In this document: positions 1 to 11,890 of the stretch, in pieces | Numbering within the stretch: the stretch's first letter is position 1 | Layout of the letters: every line of letters starts with the position of its first letter | Assembly: GCA_034440615.1 (NCBI GenBank) | Contig: JAOTOM010004366.1 | Coordinates: 92,001-156,000, forward strand | Source: Ashinkailepas kermadecensis | Taxonomy: Eukaryota; Arthropoda; Thecostraca; Neolepadidae | Length of the DNA: 64,000 bases | Direction: 5' to 3' | Notes under the pieces: model-generated | The model's database searches: none | What the model was told of the DNA's origin: nothing | What the model saw: the letters and a program-made list of their open reading frames with translations, nothing else | Position numbers and translations under genes: made by a program

Positions 1-528
1 AGGAATGCTCTGATAATCGTCCGTTATTTTCCTGGCCTTTTCAATGTAATCCGTTTTGTTTAGCACGACGAATCCTTTGCATTTATCTGACGGCTTTACT
101 ATTACATTATCGTTGTTTTTCATTTCCGGAAGTACTTCCCTCTGTTTCGCATAATTGTCCGACATTTTGTTCGATGCTTTGTTGTGATATTTATATGCTT
201 TTAGCAATTTTGTTTTTAAATCTTTCAACTCAGATTCTATTTGAGTTGTGGCTCTCGGTGGTTGGTGTGCAGGAGTGTCGGGAAACATGGGGCGAAGCTT
301 TAAATAACCTGTGCTAGAGGTGCTTTGTGATAAGCCTGCCTGCGGTACCTGAGGTACAGTTTGCTGTTTCGTCTCCCTCACATTCCTCCACCGCAAACCA
401 TAGATCGCCCTTTCTACGCCTGATTCTGCCTTTTCCAAGCAGCTACGATCCACTTTCTGAGCTAACGCAAAATTGGGGCCTTTGTCAAGCAATCCCAAGA
501 TATCTGAGTCTAGACTAGAGGTAACTTA
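1..528 (-). pseudogene. Penelope-like retroelement fragment (N-terminal part of the RT ORF)
   Basis: Reading the minus strand from about 528 down to 1 gives one open frame with no in-frame stop that runs off the window. It contains LDKGPNFALA, then about 90 residues on VIVKPSDKCKGFVVLNKTDY. These match the two hallmark motifs before the reverse transcriptase fingers of Penelope-like elements (an L-x-KG-x-NF box, then a DKG..VVLN..DY box). The frame is closed upstream by a TAA near 530 and I see no good start codon, so this is a 5'-incomplete or degenerate copy. The catalytic RT core and GIY-YIG endonuclease would lie outside the window. The DKG box reads DKCKG, with a Cys inserted or substituted. 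A related retroelement with the same motif pair is the main alternative. Confidence 0.72.
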
Positions 529-1300
529 CTTAGATTAGACGTGCGATTTGTACGATATTGTTCAGTGCCATCGCCGTTGGTGACCGTACCGTGGGTGCGA
601 GAAGTAATGCAACTACCCGAGCTCTCTCCACTAGTAGCCGCGTGGTGGAGTAAATTATTTTTATCCGGGAGTGGCGTAGGTGGTTGGTACGATGAATGTG
701 TGCCTAGGCGAAGTTCGTCCTCCTGTGGTGCGCTGCGGTCAGCTGCTGGCCTCACGTTGCAGTTTCTGACTCCAGAAACAACGCTGGAGATTGTCAAATA
801 CAGAAACCACCCACGCATAGCCAAAGCCCACCCAAAGTTCCAAACAGTCACAACGCTGGGCACGAACGCACTGAACAACGAAGCGCACCAGACCATCGGT
901 GGAGAAAGGACCATCAAAATAGGACTTTTGAAAAAGTCCTATTTTGTAAACAAAATAGGACCAAGTCAACAAAAGATAGCGTCAACAAAAGATGGCGACC
1001 AACAAAAGATCGTGAGTTAACATAGCCTACATTTAACCCCAGCAAATGACTACTATCTCTATTGCATTGGATATGTCTTCCTCTTTCGAATTATGTATCA
1101 GTTTGCTGCGCTGCTTTCTACCATTAAAGAGAAGACAAATTACCTTCTTTCTCTTTGCACTTTCTCCGTGGCCTCAAAGTTTCGTTGACCTATAACTCTT
1201 GACCATTAAGAAATAGAAGTCTAATAATCTCAGAATCGTAATCTGAGCTATCAATAACCACATGGACACATTTTAGTCAAAATTGGAGAGTCTGTAGTAA
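529..1300. other. No gene recognised; contains an inverted repeat
   Basis: An open plus-strand frame at 541-1020 resembles no family I know. The stretch holds the hairpin at 915-946 and, from 1020, AT-rich sequence with nothing identifiable. Confidence 0.5.
915..946. repeat. 15-bp perfect inverted repeat (hairpin)
   Basis: CAAAATAGGACTTTT (915-929) is followed after two bases by its exact reverse complement (932-946). A third partial copy, CAAAATAGGA, follows at 951-960. It could be the end of a small palindromic element; no target duplication was found. Confidence 0.8.
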
Positions 1301-1559
1301 ACATACTTTGGTGATTTGTTCTGGAATCGCGCTAATTCCTCACGCAGAGCCGCCCTGGTGCACGTTCGCTGGTTATCTTCAGTGCTGCCACCTGGTGGGA
1401 AGGTGGGAAACTGCGTTTCTCATTGTAGGTGGCGCGGGTTTAGCCATCAGTCTGCCGTGTGGCCCATGGAGGGGCGGTTCGGTGGCCTGTAGGCGCACGC
1501 AGATGTGTACCCAAGGGGGAGGCAAGGGGGCGACTTCTAGGCGAAATCGAAACGTGTGT

Positions 1560-1965
1560 GGGTTCTTAGAGGACTCAACGAACCCCTTTGAGACTTGAGA
1601 GCTTGTATTTCCACTTGGAGAAGCACGAGGACCATTTGAAGCTTGTGACCACTGATCAGCTTTTTTGAGGGGCGTAATGGCAGCCACAGACCCTTTGAGG
1701 TCTACCGATGCCATTTTGAGGTGTGGAAAACCTATTGAGGCGTGTGGAAGAACCATTCCTGGGCCTATCAATGTTTATTTGACGCCAATGGGAGGCCTTT
1801 GATAACTGCGAGGGAGCCCTTTAGGTCTGCAAGTGTCTGTTGGGCCTGTGAGTCTCTTGAGGAATGTGATGACCACTTTGAGATATATGGGCCTGTAAAC
1901 GTTTCGTATCAATTAAGCTACGAGAGAACTTCTTGAGGTCTAGGAAGGTCTTCCTGAGATGTTCA
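1560..1965. repeat. Degenerate phrase repeat (TTGAGG type)
   Basis: Short phrases such as CCTTTGAGG, CATTTTGAGG, CCTATTGAGG and CTCTTGAGG recur every 20-35 bases without a strict period, like a strongly decayed minisatellite. 1301-1560 before it and 1966-2390 after it hold nothing I recognise. Confidence 0.5.
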
Positions 1966-2389
1966 AGGAGAAAATAATGAGAAAATGCACACCTTGGGGT
2001 AAGTACACACCATTACAAACTTAATATTGAACTGCCCGCCATAGGATTCTTTTTCATACCCATAGTCACGGCCATAATTAATCAGGCGCGATTCTGGCCC
2101 TTTGTGAGTGGCTTAACTAATCTTGCCCGGTCTCCTCTACTGCAACTCACGCTACTAATCACTGCTAACACGCGGCAAGTTTTCCGAACATCGGCGCGAT
2201 TCTTGGAGGCCCCACAGCCTGTCAGGGGGATGGCCAACTGCCCCCAATGCCCCTTCGGTACGCCACTGCTCGTGGTTTTGGAAAATGAGATAAAAAGAAC
2301 ATAACCAAAACATAACAAAAACATCAGTAAAAAAACATAAACCAGTGGGTTCGTCATGGAACAATTTTCTCATGACTTTTTTCAACATC

Positions 2390-2910
2390 AAGATAGTTAT
2401 AGAGCCTGATGCACAGACGACTCAAGGATTTCGACTTTTGAATCTTTCGAATACCAGGATTCCAAAGATTGACGACTCAACGTTGTCAACATCGTCTAAA
2501 AGTCTAAAATTGAAGACTCCTAGCATTTATGTTTGCGAAGGATTCAAGAAGATTATGATCTAAACGTGGAAATCTTGTCGCAACATTAAACAAAATGCAA
2601 GGTTTCAAACATACGGATTGCAAAGGATATAAAAGGATCATGATTCAAAGTTAGCAACTTTTGCGAGATATTTATACGATTCAAGATTTCGAACGTTGGG
2701 CATGTGAAAAAATGAAAAGAATTAGGATTCAAAAGGCGGACTTTATCGAAAGAATCCCAAATTCAAGATTCAAAATACTACGGTTTGATGAAGAGTCGAA
2801 ATATCTAAGATTCAATGTTGGCAACATCGCTAAAGATTCAAAGGAATCAAGATTCCTAACATTCAGTCTGCAAAAGATTCAAGTTTGTGATTCTAATAGA
2901 TGTCTAGTTG
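2390..2910. repeat. Degenerate phrase repeat (AAGATTCAA type)
   Basis: The words AAGATTCAA, AGGATTCAA and CAAAGATT recur more than a dozen times at irregular 20-40 base spacing in AT-rich sequence. Short open frames here are a by-product of the repeat and look like no protein family. Confidence 0.55.
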
Positions 2911-3329
2911 TCTTATGAATGGTGCTCGATGAGGTGCCAGCATTCCATTTTCGAACGTTTGCTCACAATTTTGGTTTTCTCTGTTGCAAAGCAAAAATGG
3001 CCACTAAATTATAATTCCACACCCAGAATCAACTGAGTCATCCCACAATAGAACCGTATTATGAGGTCATTAAGGTCTTGGGTGACATTGGATGACCCTG
3101 GATCATGGATGACAACGATTCTTGGACCCACTCGGATGGCGCCTTACAGCAGTAACTTGAGCTCAGCGTCTACAGTTATCTCTAAACAATTGGAACTGTA
3201 ACTTGATACGTTGCTTTTCCAAATGATTAAAATATATACGGTCAGGAATACCTTGGACATAAACTGCGGGCTTATCTTAGGGTTCGATCATGATGTACAT
3301 GATACTAACCTAATATGCCTGCTGCTAAC

Positions 3330-3515
3330 TGCTTATAGATTTCAACGGGTCAACGTGATGAGATTTAGTCAAGCACGCGGTATGAGCACTCGGTATTTTC
3401 ACACATTTTCTAAATTTCACAGGTCAAGGTCAACTGAGGTCAAATTAGCGTTCTACCTCAGAAACCACTGGGCAGCGTTGAACGATTCAAACGATCCAGT
3501 CCAGATCTTTACGTG
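3330..3515 (+). repeat. Old dispersed repeat, family D, copy 1
   Basis: The segment with GATTTAGTCAAG and then CTCAGAAACCACTGGGC followed by TTGAACGATTCAAA is shared in order with 48330-48425. Both copies are diverged, so this is an old transposon-derived repeat of unknown type. The flanks 2911-3330 and 3516-3740 show nothing else. Confidence 0.55.
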
Positions 3516-3815
3516 GACACCCACATTGTTGGCTTTCTCCGCAATGTTCCGGACGTGATTGTGTTAAGTTGAAAAATAAAATCCGATTTTGTCAATATTG
3601 TTATCTTTGACCTGACTTACGGTGTCCACGGTTGATTTCACCAGGTTATGCTGGACGTCATTAGATAGGAGTGTCATAGAATACGCTGTTGTTTTCCACA
3701 TGGAGTATTCAATATCGTACGCTCATACCCCACCAGAGCAATTGTTTACTCCGCCCTGCCAGTTTTGGCGAGATTGACTGCCTGTCGCCGCAGTTCTACA
3801 TTTTTCATTTTCGTG

Positions 3816-3864
3816 GAGCGACACCCGTCGCTCGTTCATTTCTTGGGGTGACACCCGTCACCCC
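3816..3864 (+). promoter_or_regulatory. Twin stem-loops with identical ACCC loops in the LINE 5' leader
   Basis: GAGCGAC-ACCC-GTCGCTC (3816-3833) and GGGGTGAC-ACCC-GTCACCCC (3845-3864) are two perfect hairpins with the same loop but different stem bases. This suggests selection for RNA structure in the transcript leader. No role in packaging, translation or promotion can be read directly. Confidence 0.6.
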
Positions 3865-3961
3865 GCGTGGATTTGCTTTTTTATCGCATCGTATTTCTGT
3901 TCCCTGTGTTTCTGTGTCCTTGTTTCTTTAAGTTACACTAGGTAGGGTTTTTTTCCCCACG

Positions 3962-5578
3962 ATGGGGAAAACACGAAAAAAAAGGCATTGACCCCTGCTC
4001 GCCAGCGGACTCCGACTCGGATTTTCCTCCACTCACAACGCCTGGCGACCATAGCACGAACACGGACTTGGTGACGGATGCTCCCTCGACTGATTTCAAC
4101 GTTGATGACCCGCGCCGAACTGTTCCCCTTGATGACGCCATGGAAGCCCTTTGCGCCTCGCCGAACCCTGCTCGTCCCAAGACCACGGCCTCGCCTCGCA
4201 ATCCAGACCAGACCATCACTCTCCACGCCGCTGACCCACGCTCGAACCAGACCACGCCCTCCCAACCTGAACCCATCCAGCCCATTGAACCCTACCCCGA
4301 CAGTGCTGGCTCTTACATTGTAGTCAAGCCTGTCGAGGAATCCGTTTCCTTCCGCCGTATCAACGTTTTCTGGCCGACTAAACAACTCCTTGCCATCTGC
4401 TCCCTAGCCAATCCCGACATTGAAGCCCCTGCGAACGGAACCTTGGTCATTAAAACCCAATCCCGAGCCCAAACCAAAGCCCTCCTCCGCACCACCACAT
4501 TTTGTGGTAAATCCGTGACCATTTCACTCCACTCAAACCGCAATTCCACCAAGGGCACCGTCTTCGCGCCGGAGCTCCGCTTCATGTCTGAGGAAGATAT
4601 TCAAGCGGAGCTCAGGCCGGAGGGGGTGACCCACATCCACCGCATCACATCCTTCAAAGATGGCCACAAACGTGATACGAGCCTCCTTGTCCTTACCTTC
4701 AATTATACCACTCTTCCCAAGACCCTACTCGCCGGATATTTACGATTCCAAGTACGTGTCTTTATTCCTAATCCTATCCGCTGTTTTAACTGTCAGCGCT
4801 TCGGTCATGGCAGCAAAACATGTCGCCAAACAGCCCGATGCCCTAAGTGCGGCGAAACACCTCATCCCGAATCCACCTGTTCCAAACCTGCCCACTGCCT
4901 CAACTGCAACACCGCCGATCGCCTGACCACATCACCCCTCTGCCCAGTTTGGCGCAAAGAAAAGGAGGTCTGCGCTGTGAAGGCCACGACCGGGGTGTCA
5001 TAACCACCTCCCTGTCAACGAAAACGTATGCTCAGGCGGCCACCGTTGCTCCCCCCACACGTCGCGTCAACACTACTTCTGCCTCGATGCAAACAGACAT
5101 CATTCCCGATTTAGCTCCACTAAAAAAACTTACTCCACTGACCACACCGACACAAACCACCCTGGCTCCCAACACTCAGACCACTCCGACACAAACCACC
5201 CTGGCTCCCAACACTCAGACCACTCCGACACAAACCACCCTGGCTCCCAACACTCAGACCACTCCGGCTCCAAACAAACGGACCACTCCAGGGAAGAGTG
5301 ACAGGCCCCGCAGTCACTCCGCTGCGGGAGCGAATTCTCGTTCCTCGTCAGCGGGCCGGCGGTCCGGCTCAGCGCCGGCCGGCGCCCACGTGACCCGACC
5401 GACTCCCGGCCGGCGGATGTCCCCCGCGGCGGTGGCCGGCCGGCGTGATCCTGCCAAGGTCACCGGTCGGCCGGACAGCTCGAGCGAGCCAACCACCTCC
5501 GGCCACACTCAACACACGTACCCACCTGATCTGCACTCCTGGCTCCGACATGCACCGAAAGGTGCTGACAGACATTAA
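3962..5578 (+). pseudogene. LINE ORF1, gag-like nucleic-acid-binding protein, frameshifted
   Basis: ORF1 proteins of this class bind the element RNA and form the ribonucleoprotein. A natural ATG lies at 3962, but its frame breaks in a run of eight A (3976-3983). The main frame then runs open to the stop at 5003, and a second shift near 5000 passes to the frame that ends at 5578. The main frame carries CFNCQRFGHGSKTC and CPKCGETPHPESTC, both perfect CX2CX4HX4C knuckles. A third, CLNCNTADRLTTSPLC, has lost its histidine. The later frame contains a TYAQAA box and an SMQTD box often seen in arthropod LINE gags, then three 39-bp repeats and a Pro/Ser/Arg-rich tail. The stop lies 9 bases before the ORF2 ATG, a spacing suited to reinitiation. 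Confidence 0.8.
5147..5263 (+). repeat. 39-bp tandem repeat x3 inside LINE ORF1
   Basis: Three nearly identical 39-bp units encode TPTQTTLAPNTQT in frame, forming a low-complexity Thr/Pro/Gln linker between the zinc knuckles and the C-terminal tail. Confidence 0.85.
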
Positions 5579-5587
5579 CTCTTCCCG

Positions 5588-8500
5588 ATGTCTACTTGTT
5601 TGCAATGGAATTGTCGTAGCTTGATATCAAAATGGGCCGAAATGAAAGCTGTTTTCAATATTCTCGCACCTATTCTCATAGCACTTCAAGAAACATGGTT
5701 TTTGCCTACAGATACATATAACTTCAATCTTTCCAATTATTCACTGTACCGTCACGATGAGGTCCGTGGACCACATCGCAGTGGCGGTACAACACTGTAC
5801 ATCAACAATTATTTTACACATACACAAATTACACTAAATTCACCTTTACAAGCCGTAGCTTGTACTTTACATTTGCATGGCAGGAATGTGGATGTATGTT
5901 CCATTTATATTCAACCACAAACAGATAACACAAACATTTCGATACAATTAGACCTCATAACACAATTCAATAATCATTTCATATTACTTGGCGATTTGAA
6001 TGCCCACAGCCCAGCATGGGATAGAACACGCACACTTACAGACACTCGTGGCCGCATCATTGAACAAATTTTAGACCGACATAATTTAGTATTACTGAAC
6101 ACCGGAGAACCAACCTTTTTTCACCTTGGACATAATACAGAAACAGCTATTGATTTATCAATATGCTCTCCGACTCTGGCCAATGATTATGATTGGACCA
6201 TAGACACTGATATTCACGACAGCGATCATTACCCCGTTAAATTAACACCCATATTTTCAACTGCGGCAGATACGACACCCAGTCTTATCCCTCGCTGGAA
6301 AATTTCGAAGGCCGATTGGACAACTTTTCAGGAACTTTCACATATTCAATACAACCCCAACATTTCTCCCGTCGAAAACATCAACCAAGTTACCAAAACA
6401 CTTCTCGAAGCAGCTTCCACCGCTATTCCACTAACAAAACCTTTCACAAAAAGAACACCAGTCCCCTGGTGGTCGATAGAAGTTTCCCGAGCAATAGCCG
6501 CAAGAAAGAGAGCATTTATAAAATATTTACGCCATCCCGACCAACAAAATTTAGTCAGCCGTAATTATGAACATGCGAAGACACGCCGCATCATTCGCGA
6601 AGCTCGTCGCCGTTCATGGTCACTATATTTACAGCAACTCACCTCTCGAGCACCTTTAAGCAAAATCTGGCAGTTAACCCGCCGATTATCAGGACGCACT
6701 CCATTTAAATCACTCCCGGCACTCAAAATTCAAAACACCACAATTACAGACCCACAAACAATAGTAAATACAATAGCGGACACCATGGCTCACAATAGCT
6801 CTGACAACAACTACAGACCGGAATTTCTACAAAATGCACAACACACATTTCACACCGATTTGGCACAATTCTATTCGGACAACACTGAAACATACAATAT
6901 CCCGTTTCAAGTTTCAGAACTAGATAATGCAATTTCCTCAGCCGGTAATACTTCTGTAGGTCCCGACAATTTACATTATTCCTTTTTCAGACATTTATCC
7001 AACGACACAAAACATTGCACCTTACAAACATTTAATGCATTATGGTCTGGCCATACGTTCCCCGAAACTTGGAAGGAAGCCCTCATCATCCCTATTACAA
7101 AACCCGGCAAAACCCACAGCAACCCCAACGATTTCCGACCCATCTCTCTCACCAGTTGTCTAGGAAAACTTTTCGAACGTATGATTGTAAAAAGACTGAC
7201 CTGGTACTTAGAAACAAATCATCTGTTATCTCCAATTCAATGCGGTTTTCGTCATGGCCACAGTACAATAGATCATCTCATTCGATTAGAAACTGACATA
7301 CGCCTTGGTTATAAAAAAAAACATGAACACACCATTGCAGTATTTTTAGACATTAGTAAAGCGTATGATATGGTATACAAACCGGCATTAATTTCCAAAC
7401 TTCTTCACTTCGGCGTCAAAGGAAATTTAGCTCATTATTTGATAGGATTTTTGTCCGGTTCCCGTCATTTTCATCTCCGGTGCAGGTCAGCGATTTCCGA
7501 TCCATGTTTTCTTAAGAACGGATTACCACAGGGGAGTTGTATTTCACCAGTATTATTCAACATCATCATTAATGATATTTTCAATAACATGCCTGCCAAT
7601 CTATCATACTCGCTATTTGCGGACGATAGTGCGATTTGGTGCTCCGGCAAAAATTATGAATATTGTTTAATTCGATTACAAAACGCACTTGACCGGATAC
7701 ACCAATGGTCCATCAAATACGGTTTCACATTTTCAGCTCCAAAATCTGCCACAATGATATTCAGCAAATCAACTCCATACCCAAATCCAGATACACCACT
7801 TCACCTCGGAAACACTGACCTACATTTTGTAAATTCGTTCAAATTTCTTGGTGTTATTTTCGATCGAAAGCTTTCCATGCACCAGCACGTCAAACACATC
7901 CAGACCAAATGTTTTCACAGACTCAATTTATTTCGCTGTATTACGTCTTCATCATTCGGATCCGATCGTCACACGCTATTACAATTATACAAATCCTTGC
8001 TTCTTCCTATCATAGAATATGGCTCCATAGTTTACGCAAGTGGCAGTACCTCCGCTTTGAAACTTTTGGACACCTTACAAAATAAATGTATTCGCATAGC
8101 ACTCGGTGCAATGACCACGTCTCCCATTACTTCTTTACAAATCGAATCAGGAATTCCACCATTAGGTCTCCGAAGAATTGAACAAACACTCAGATATGCC
8201 GCAAAAATTCAATTTAGAGAACACCACCCCACACACGCATCTTTACAAATTCTCCCAAATCTACACCACGAATATTTAGGTCCCGCCGAAAAGCGAACCG
8301 GCCTTACCATAGCTTCACGCATTAAAACATTTTCCACACAACTACAATACAGCATTCCACATATTACTGCTCTTCCTCCACCAACTACACCACCGTGGCA
8401 GATGGCCGAACGAAATATTTTTTATCTCACCACCACTCCAAAATCACAGCTTTGTCCAGAATACGTCCAACAAAAATTCCACCAGTTTCGCTCTCGTTAT

Positions 8501-9369
8501 CGCCATGTTCCTTTTGTTTTCACCGACGGATCTAAAGACGAAAATTACACAGGAAACGCCATTGTTGCAGGTACACACACAAAACAACATAGCTTGCCAA
8601 ACGGGCCATCCATTTTCATCGCCGAATTGCACGCCATTCTCACTGCCCTTCGCTATGTCCGCAACCGTTCAATTTGTCACCCCATGCGCCATGTCGTCAT
8701 TTGTTCCGGCATTTGTTCCGGCTCAAAATCTGTTCTTCAATCTCTTTCTTCACTTTCCTTTTCGCACCATTGCCATGTTTCCATTTACGACACACTTGAA
8801 ACACTTCATCTGATGAGCATGAAGGTCCGTTTCCTGTGGGTGCCCAGTCACTGTGGCATCCCAGGAAACGAGGAAGCAGATCATTTCGCAAAACAATCAT
8901 TACAATTACCACACATCACAGAAATCCCACCACATTTTGACGCCATCAAATCAACAATACGACAGAACATTCGACATTTTTGTAACCACCAATGGACTGA
9001 AACCACAAACTACACACAATTACGTCTCATCAAACCTGTCATCGAAAACTGGACCACATCATATAAAAAAACAGACAAGAAGAAAAAGTTATATCACGGC
9101 TTCGCATAGGTCACACTTTTCTCACCCATCCATATATTTACACTGCTTCACCACGACCTTCATGCCCATCATGCAACACTCATCTTACCGTTTCACATAT
9201 CCTCCTACACTGTCAAAAATACCATGAACATCGAAAAACACTTACCAACTACTGCCGTACACACAACACCCAGTTTTCTTTGCCCACACTATTAGGAGAT
9301 ACACACCCTTTTCTCATCAATCTCCTTTTCATTTTTCTCCGAAAAACCAACTTACTTCAGGACTTGTAA
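5588..9369 (+). pseudogene. LINE ORF2: APE endonuclease - reverse transcriptase - RNase H - C-terminal zinc knuckle
   Basis: ORF2 makes and primes element cDNA at the nicked target. The ATG at 5588 opens 1173 codons. Residues 1-220 are an APE-type endonuclease (WNCRSL near 7, QETW with Glu35, GDLNAHSPAWD near 138, SDHYPV near 214). Residues 490-800 are the RT (ITKPGK, DFRPISL, then FADDS near 677). Residues 975-1110 are RNase H (TDGSK, AELHA, NEEADHFAK). The third RNase H aspartate is missing: the usual DSKS reads SGSKS beside a 12-bp tandem duplication (ICSGICSG), so the nuclease is probably dead. A one-base shift in the A-rich run near 9085 gives an early stop at 9109. The next frame continues with RLRIGHT, then a CPSC..H..C knuckle, and ends at 9369, where intact relatives end. 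Confidence 0.88.
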
Positions 9370-9416
9370 ATTGACTTTTAGAACATAATATTTTTCTTCC
9401 TCTCTACTTCTATTCA

Positions 9417-9449
9417 CGGCACGAAATGGCCTGAGCAGGCCGAAGTGCC
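9417..9449 (+). other. 3' UTR stem-loop of the LINE
   Basis: GGCAC...GGCCTG-AGCA-GGCC...GTGCC forms an interrupted hairpin just before the 3' tail, a plausible recognition structure for the element's own reverse transcriptase. Confidence 0.55.
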
Positions 9450-9502
9450 TAACATAATAAACTGAAACTGAAGCTGTTGTTTTAATGTGTCTAGCTCGTT
9501 TC

Positions 9503-9698
<196 letters not shown>

Positions 9699-9852
9699 TG
9701 TACCCTCTGCTCACATCATCAAACACACTTCAAGGAACCAGCATGTTGCACTGGTCTGTCTGGGGTGCACATTGGCCGGATAATCATCGATGGTAGAGTC
9801 TGGGCATCCCTTGGCCTTGATAAGGAAAGCATACAGGCAGTGGCGTCGCCAC

Positions 9853-11890
9853 GAAATTCTTCCAGGGGGGGCAATGTTCATAGTGGGCCTCCTGTTCCCC
9901 AAAAGGGGGCCTCTACTGTTTTTTAAAATAAATATTATTAAACAGAATATGCATGGGTGAATACGAACCTAACAAAATAATCCATCGCAAAAAAAGAAGA
10001 AAAAAACACATTCATTCAGGCACATCATACCTTTCTGTGTTGCCATATATCATCAACAATGACATCCTCTATGGCAAGGTAGACTTTTTTTTATTAAGTT
10101 ATCTTTATGAATTATATGAACTAGATTCTGTCTTCAGTTTTCGTTTGATTTGTATAATTCCATAAAGTAACGTCCAAGACATTTCTTTAGCACTGCTTTT
10201 TTCCTTGGCACCTGTTCTATTCTGGGAAATATTTGGCAAATTACACTGTTCCAGGAGGTCCTGTGTTAGGGCCTCCTATTGCTTTTTAATCTCTTAGCAT
10301 GGTTCCCGAATGGGAACATGATTTCATATTGATGTCTTGTTTGTTCTTGGCATGGTGCATCATTTACGCAAAATGCAATAGCAAGAATCTGTTTTTTTTC
10401 GCTGAGAACTAAGCCATACCAGGGTATAAATAAGCAAATGTGGATAAATACGTCAGTGGCAAAACAAACCAATATCTTTATGCTTTATCGACGAGAAGAA
10501 TATTCCCACTGGCCTCTAGATTGTAGCGAGCTGGTGTGGCTCGTGCTGAGCATATCTGAAAGATATCTCCCATTGATCAACCCACTTCTATGTCCACCAA
10601 GTTTAACTGAATATAGCTAAGTTCATCACTATTGTTAGTAATTCCCACCAGCTTGATCTCATAAACAAGCTTAAACGATCATTTCTCAGTCCTCGGACGA
10701 CAATTTCGCGAATGCGACAACGAGAAGTGAATTGAATTGGTTTTCTGATCGTCATCTTAGGGATTTATTTCTTCTTTTTTTATAACATTTGGTGCTGGCT
10801 GCAAGGCACTTGGCACAGAAGCTAAGATAATAAATCCTCCGCGAATAAATTCACGGCAGGAACAAGCATTGAACAGCAATGCATCAATGGCAATGCAACA
10901 ATGTAACAATGATAATGCATAAATAATGCAAAACTTTCGAATTCCACGCCTTCATGCCCATGGTTATCGCTGTGCTGTACCGTTTTGTAAATTGTGTCGT
11001 TGAGAAGGTACTGTAGCTGGGAAGCTCTAATCATGCAGGCTGCAATCACAGAAGACAACTTTGTAGGAAGAAAATACGTTTTAAAACATCGTTCCTCCCA
11101 TTTAATATGGGGCATCGGTGTTGTTTTGTATGTTTGTGAGGGGGAATTTTCCCCCGAAATGTTGACCTTGCTCCATGGGCGTAAGTTTTCCGATTTAGAC
11201 CACTATTTTGTCAAAAGGGACCATTTTAAATACAATAATTAGTGATCGACTGGATTATCCTGTGGAGGGGACTAATCTATCACTATCGTTTCTGATTCGT
11301 CTGATTTCAACCCTAGCTCCCCCACCCTGTTCGAATGTATTATTTTAGTATCCCTTGACAAGTCACCTCGCACTGCTGAAATTATACCTACGCAAATCAC
11401 TTTAAAATATAAAATTTCCCAATTTCAGACATTCCGGTCCATAGTGCCCGGTCGCCACGACTCCAACGTTATTGCACGTGCACACCCATCTTGCGCATTC
11501 GGCGCATTCGCCACACTTCATGCGATGCTACGGATTCTGCTGGGCCTCCTACGCTTTGCTAATTATTGCCATATGATAGACTTGTGCCATATCTGACGTG
11601 ATAAAATGCTTCGTATGGTCGTTCGCTGCGAAAATTCGATGAATTAAATTCGATCCTTAGTTCCCTACTTCCCATATTTTATGGTAAAGAAATGCGGATA
11701 CCCGCTGAGCTTTGATTCACCTCATATCTTTGATTAAACATGCTTCCAGGTTGGCTACCGAACCGAGGCCCAGCCTGAGTGTACTTCTTTGAACCCGTTT
11801 CGTATTTCTTCGTCTACGGATGTGTCGTAGGGCTCCAATCCATTTTCGAAACTACTGCTCGTATTAGGGTTTGTTGCTTTTTTGTGCACC
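9853..11890. other. Left part of the hAT element, no gene recognised
   Basis: Mostly unique AT-rich sequence with only short frames on both strands, none resembling a transposase. GGGCCTCCT words occur at about 9886 and 10267. Confidence 0.5.

Larger units (their letters stand above)
3740..9480 (+). mobile_element. Two-ORF non-LTR retrotransposon, I/Nimb/Outcast-like (APE endonuclease + RT + RNase H)
   Basis: A nearly full-length LINE. It has a structured 5' leader (about 3740-3961), a gag-like ORF1 with CCHC knuckles (3962-5578), a 9-base spacer, an ORF2 with endonuclease, RT and RNase H (5588-9369), and a short 3' UTR ending in a hairpin and an ATAATAAACTGAAAC tail before a microsatellite. 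An RNase H domain after the RT is typical of I-superfamily clades rather than classic Jockey, hence the clade call. The 5' boundary is approximate because no target duplication could be fixed. Frameshifts in both ORFs and a lost RNase H aspartate make this copy non-autonomous, though it is still young in structure. Confidence 0.85.

Noticed and set aside
541..1020. Coding exon of 159 codons
   Set aside because: No recognisable motif, it overlaps a hairpin and repeated CAACAAAAGAT words, and its start lies next to the Penelope fragment.
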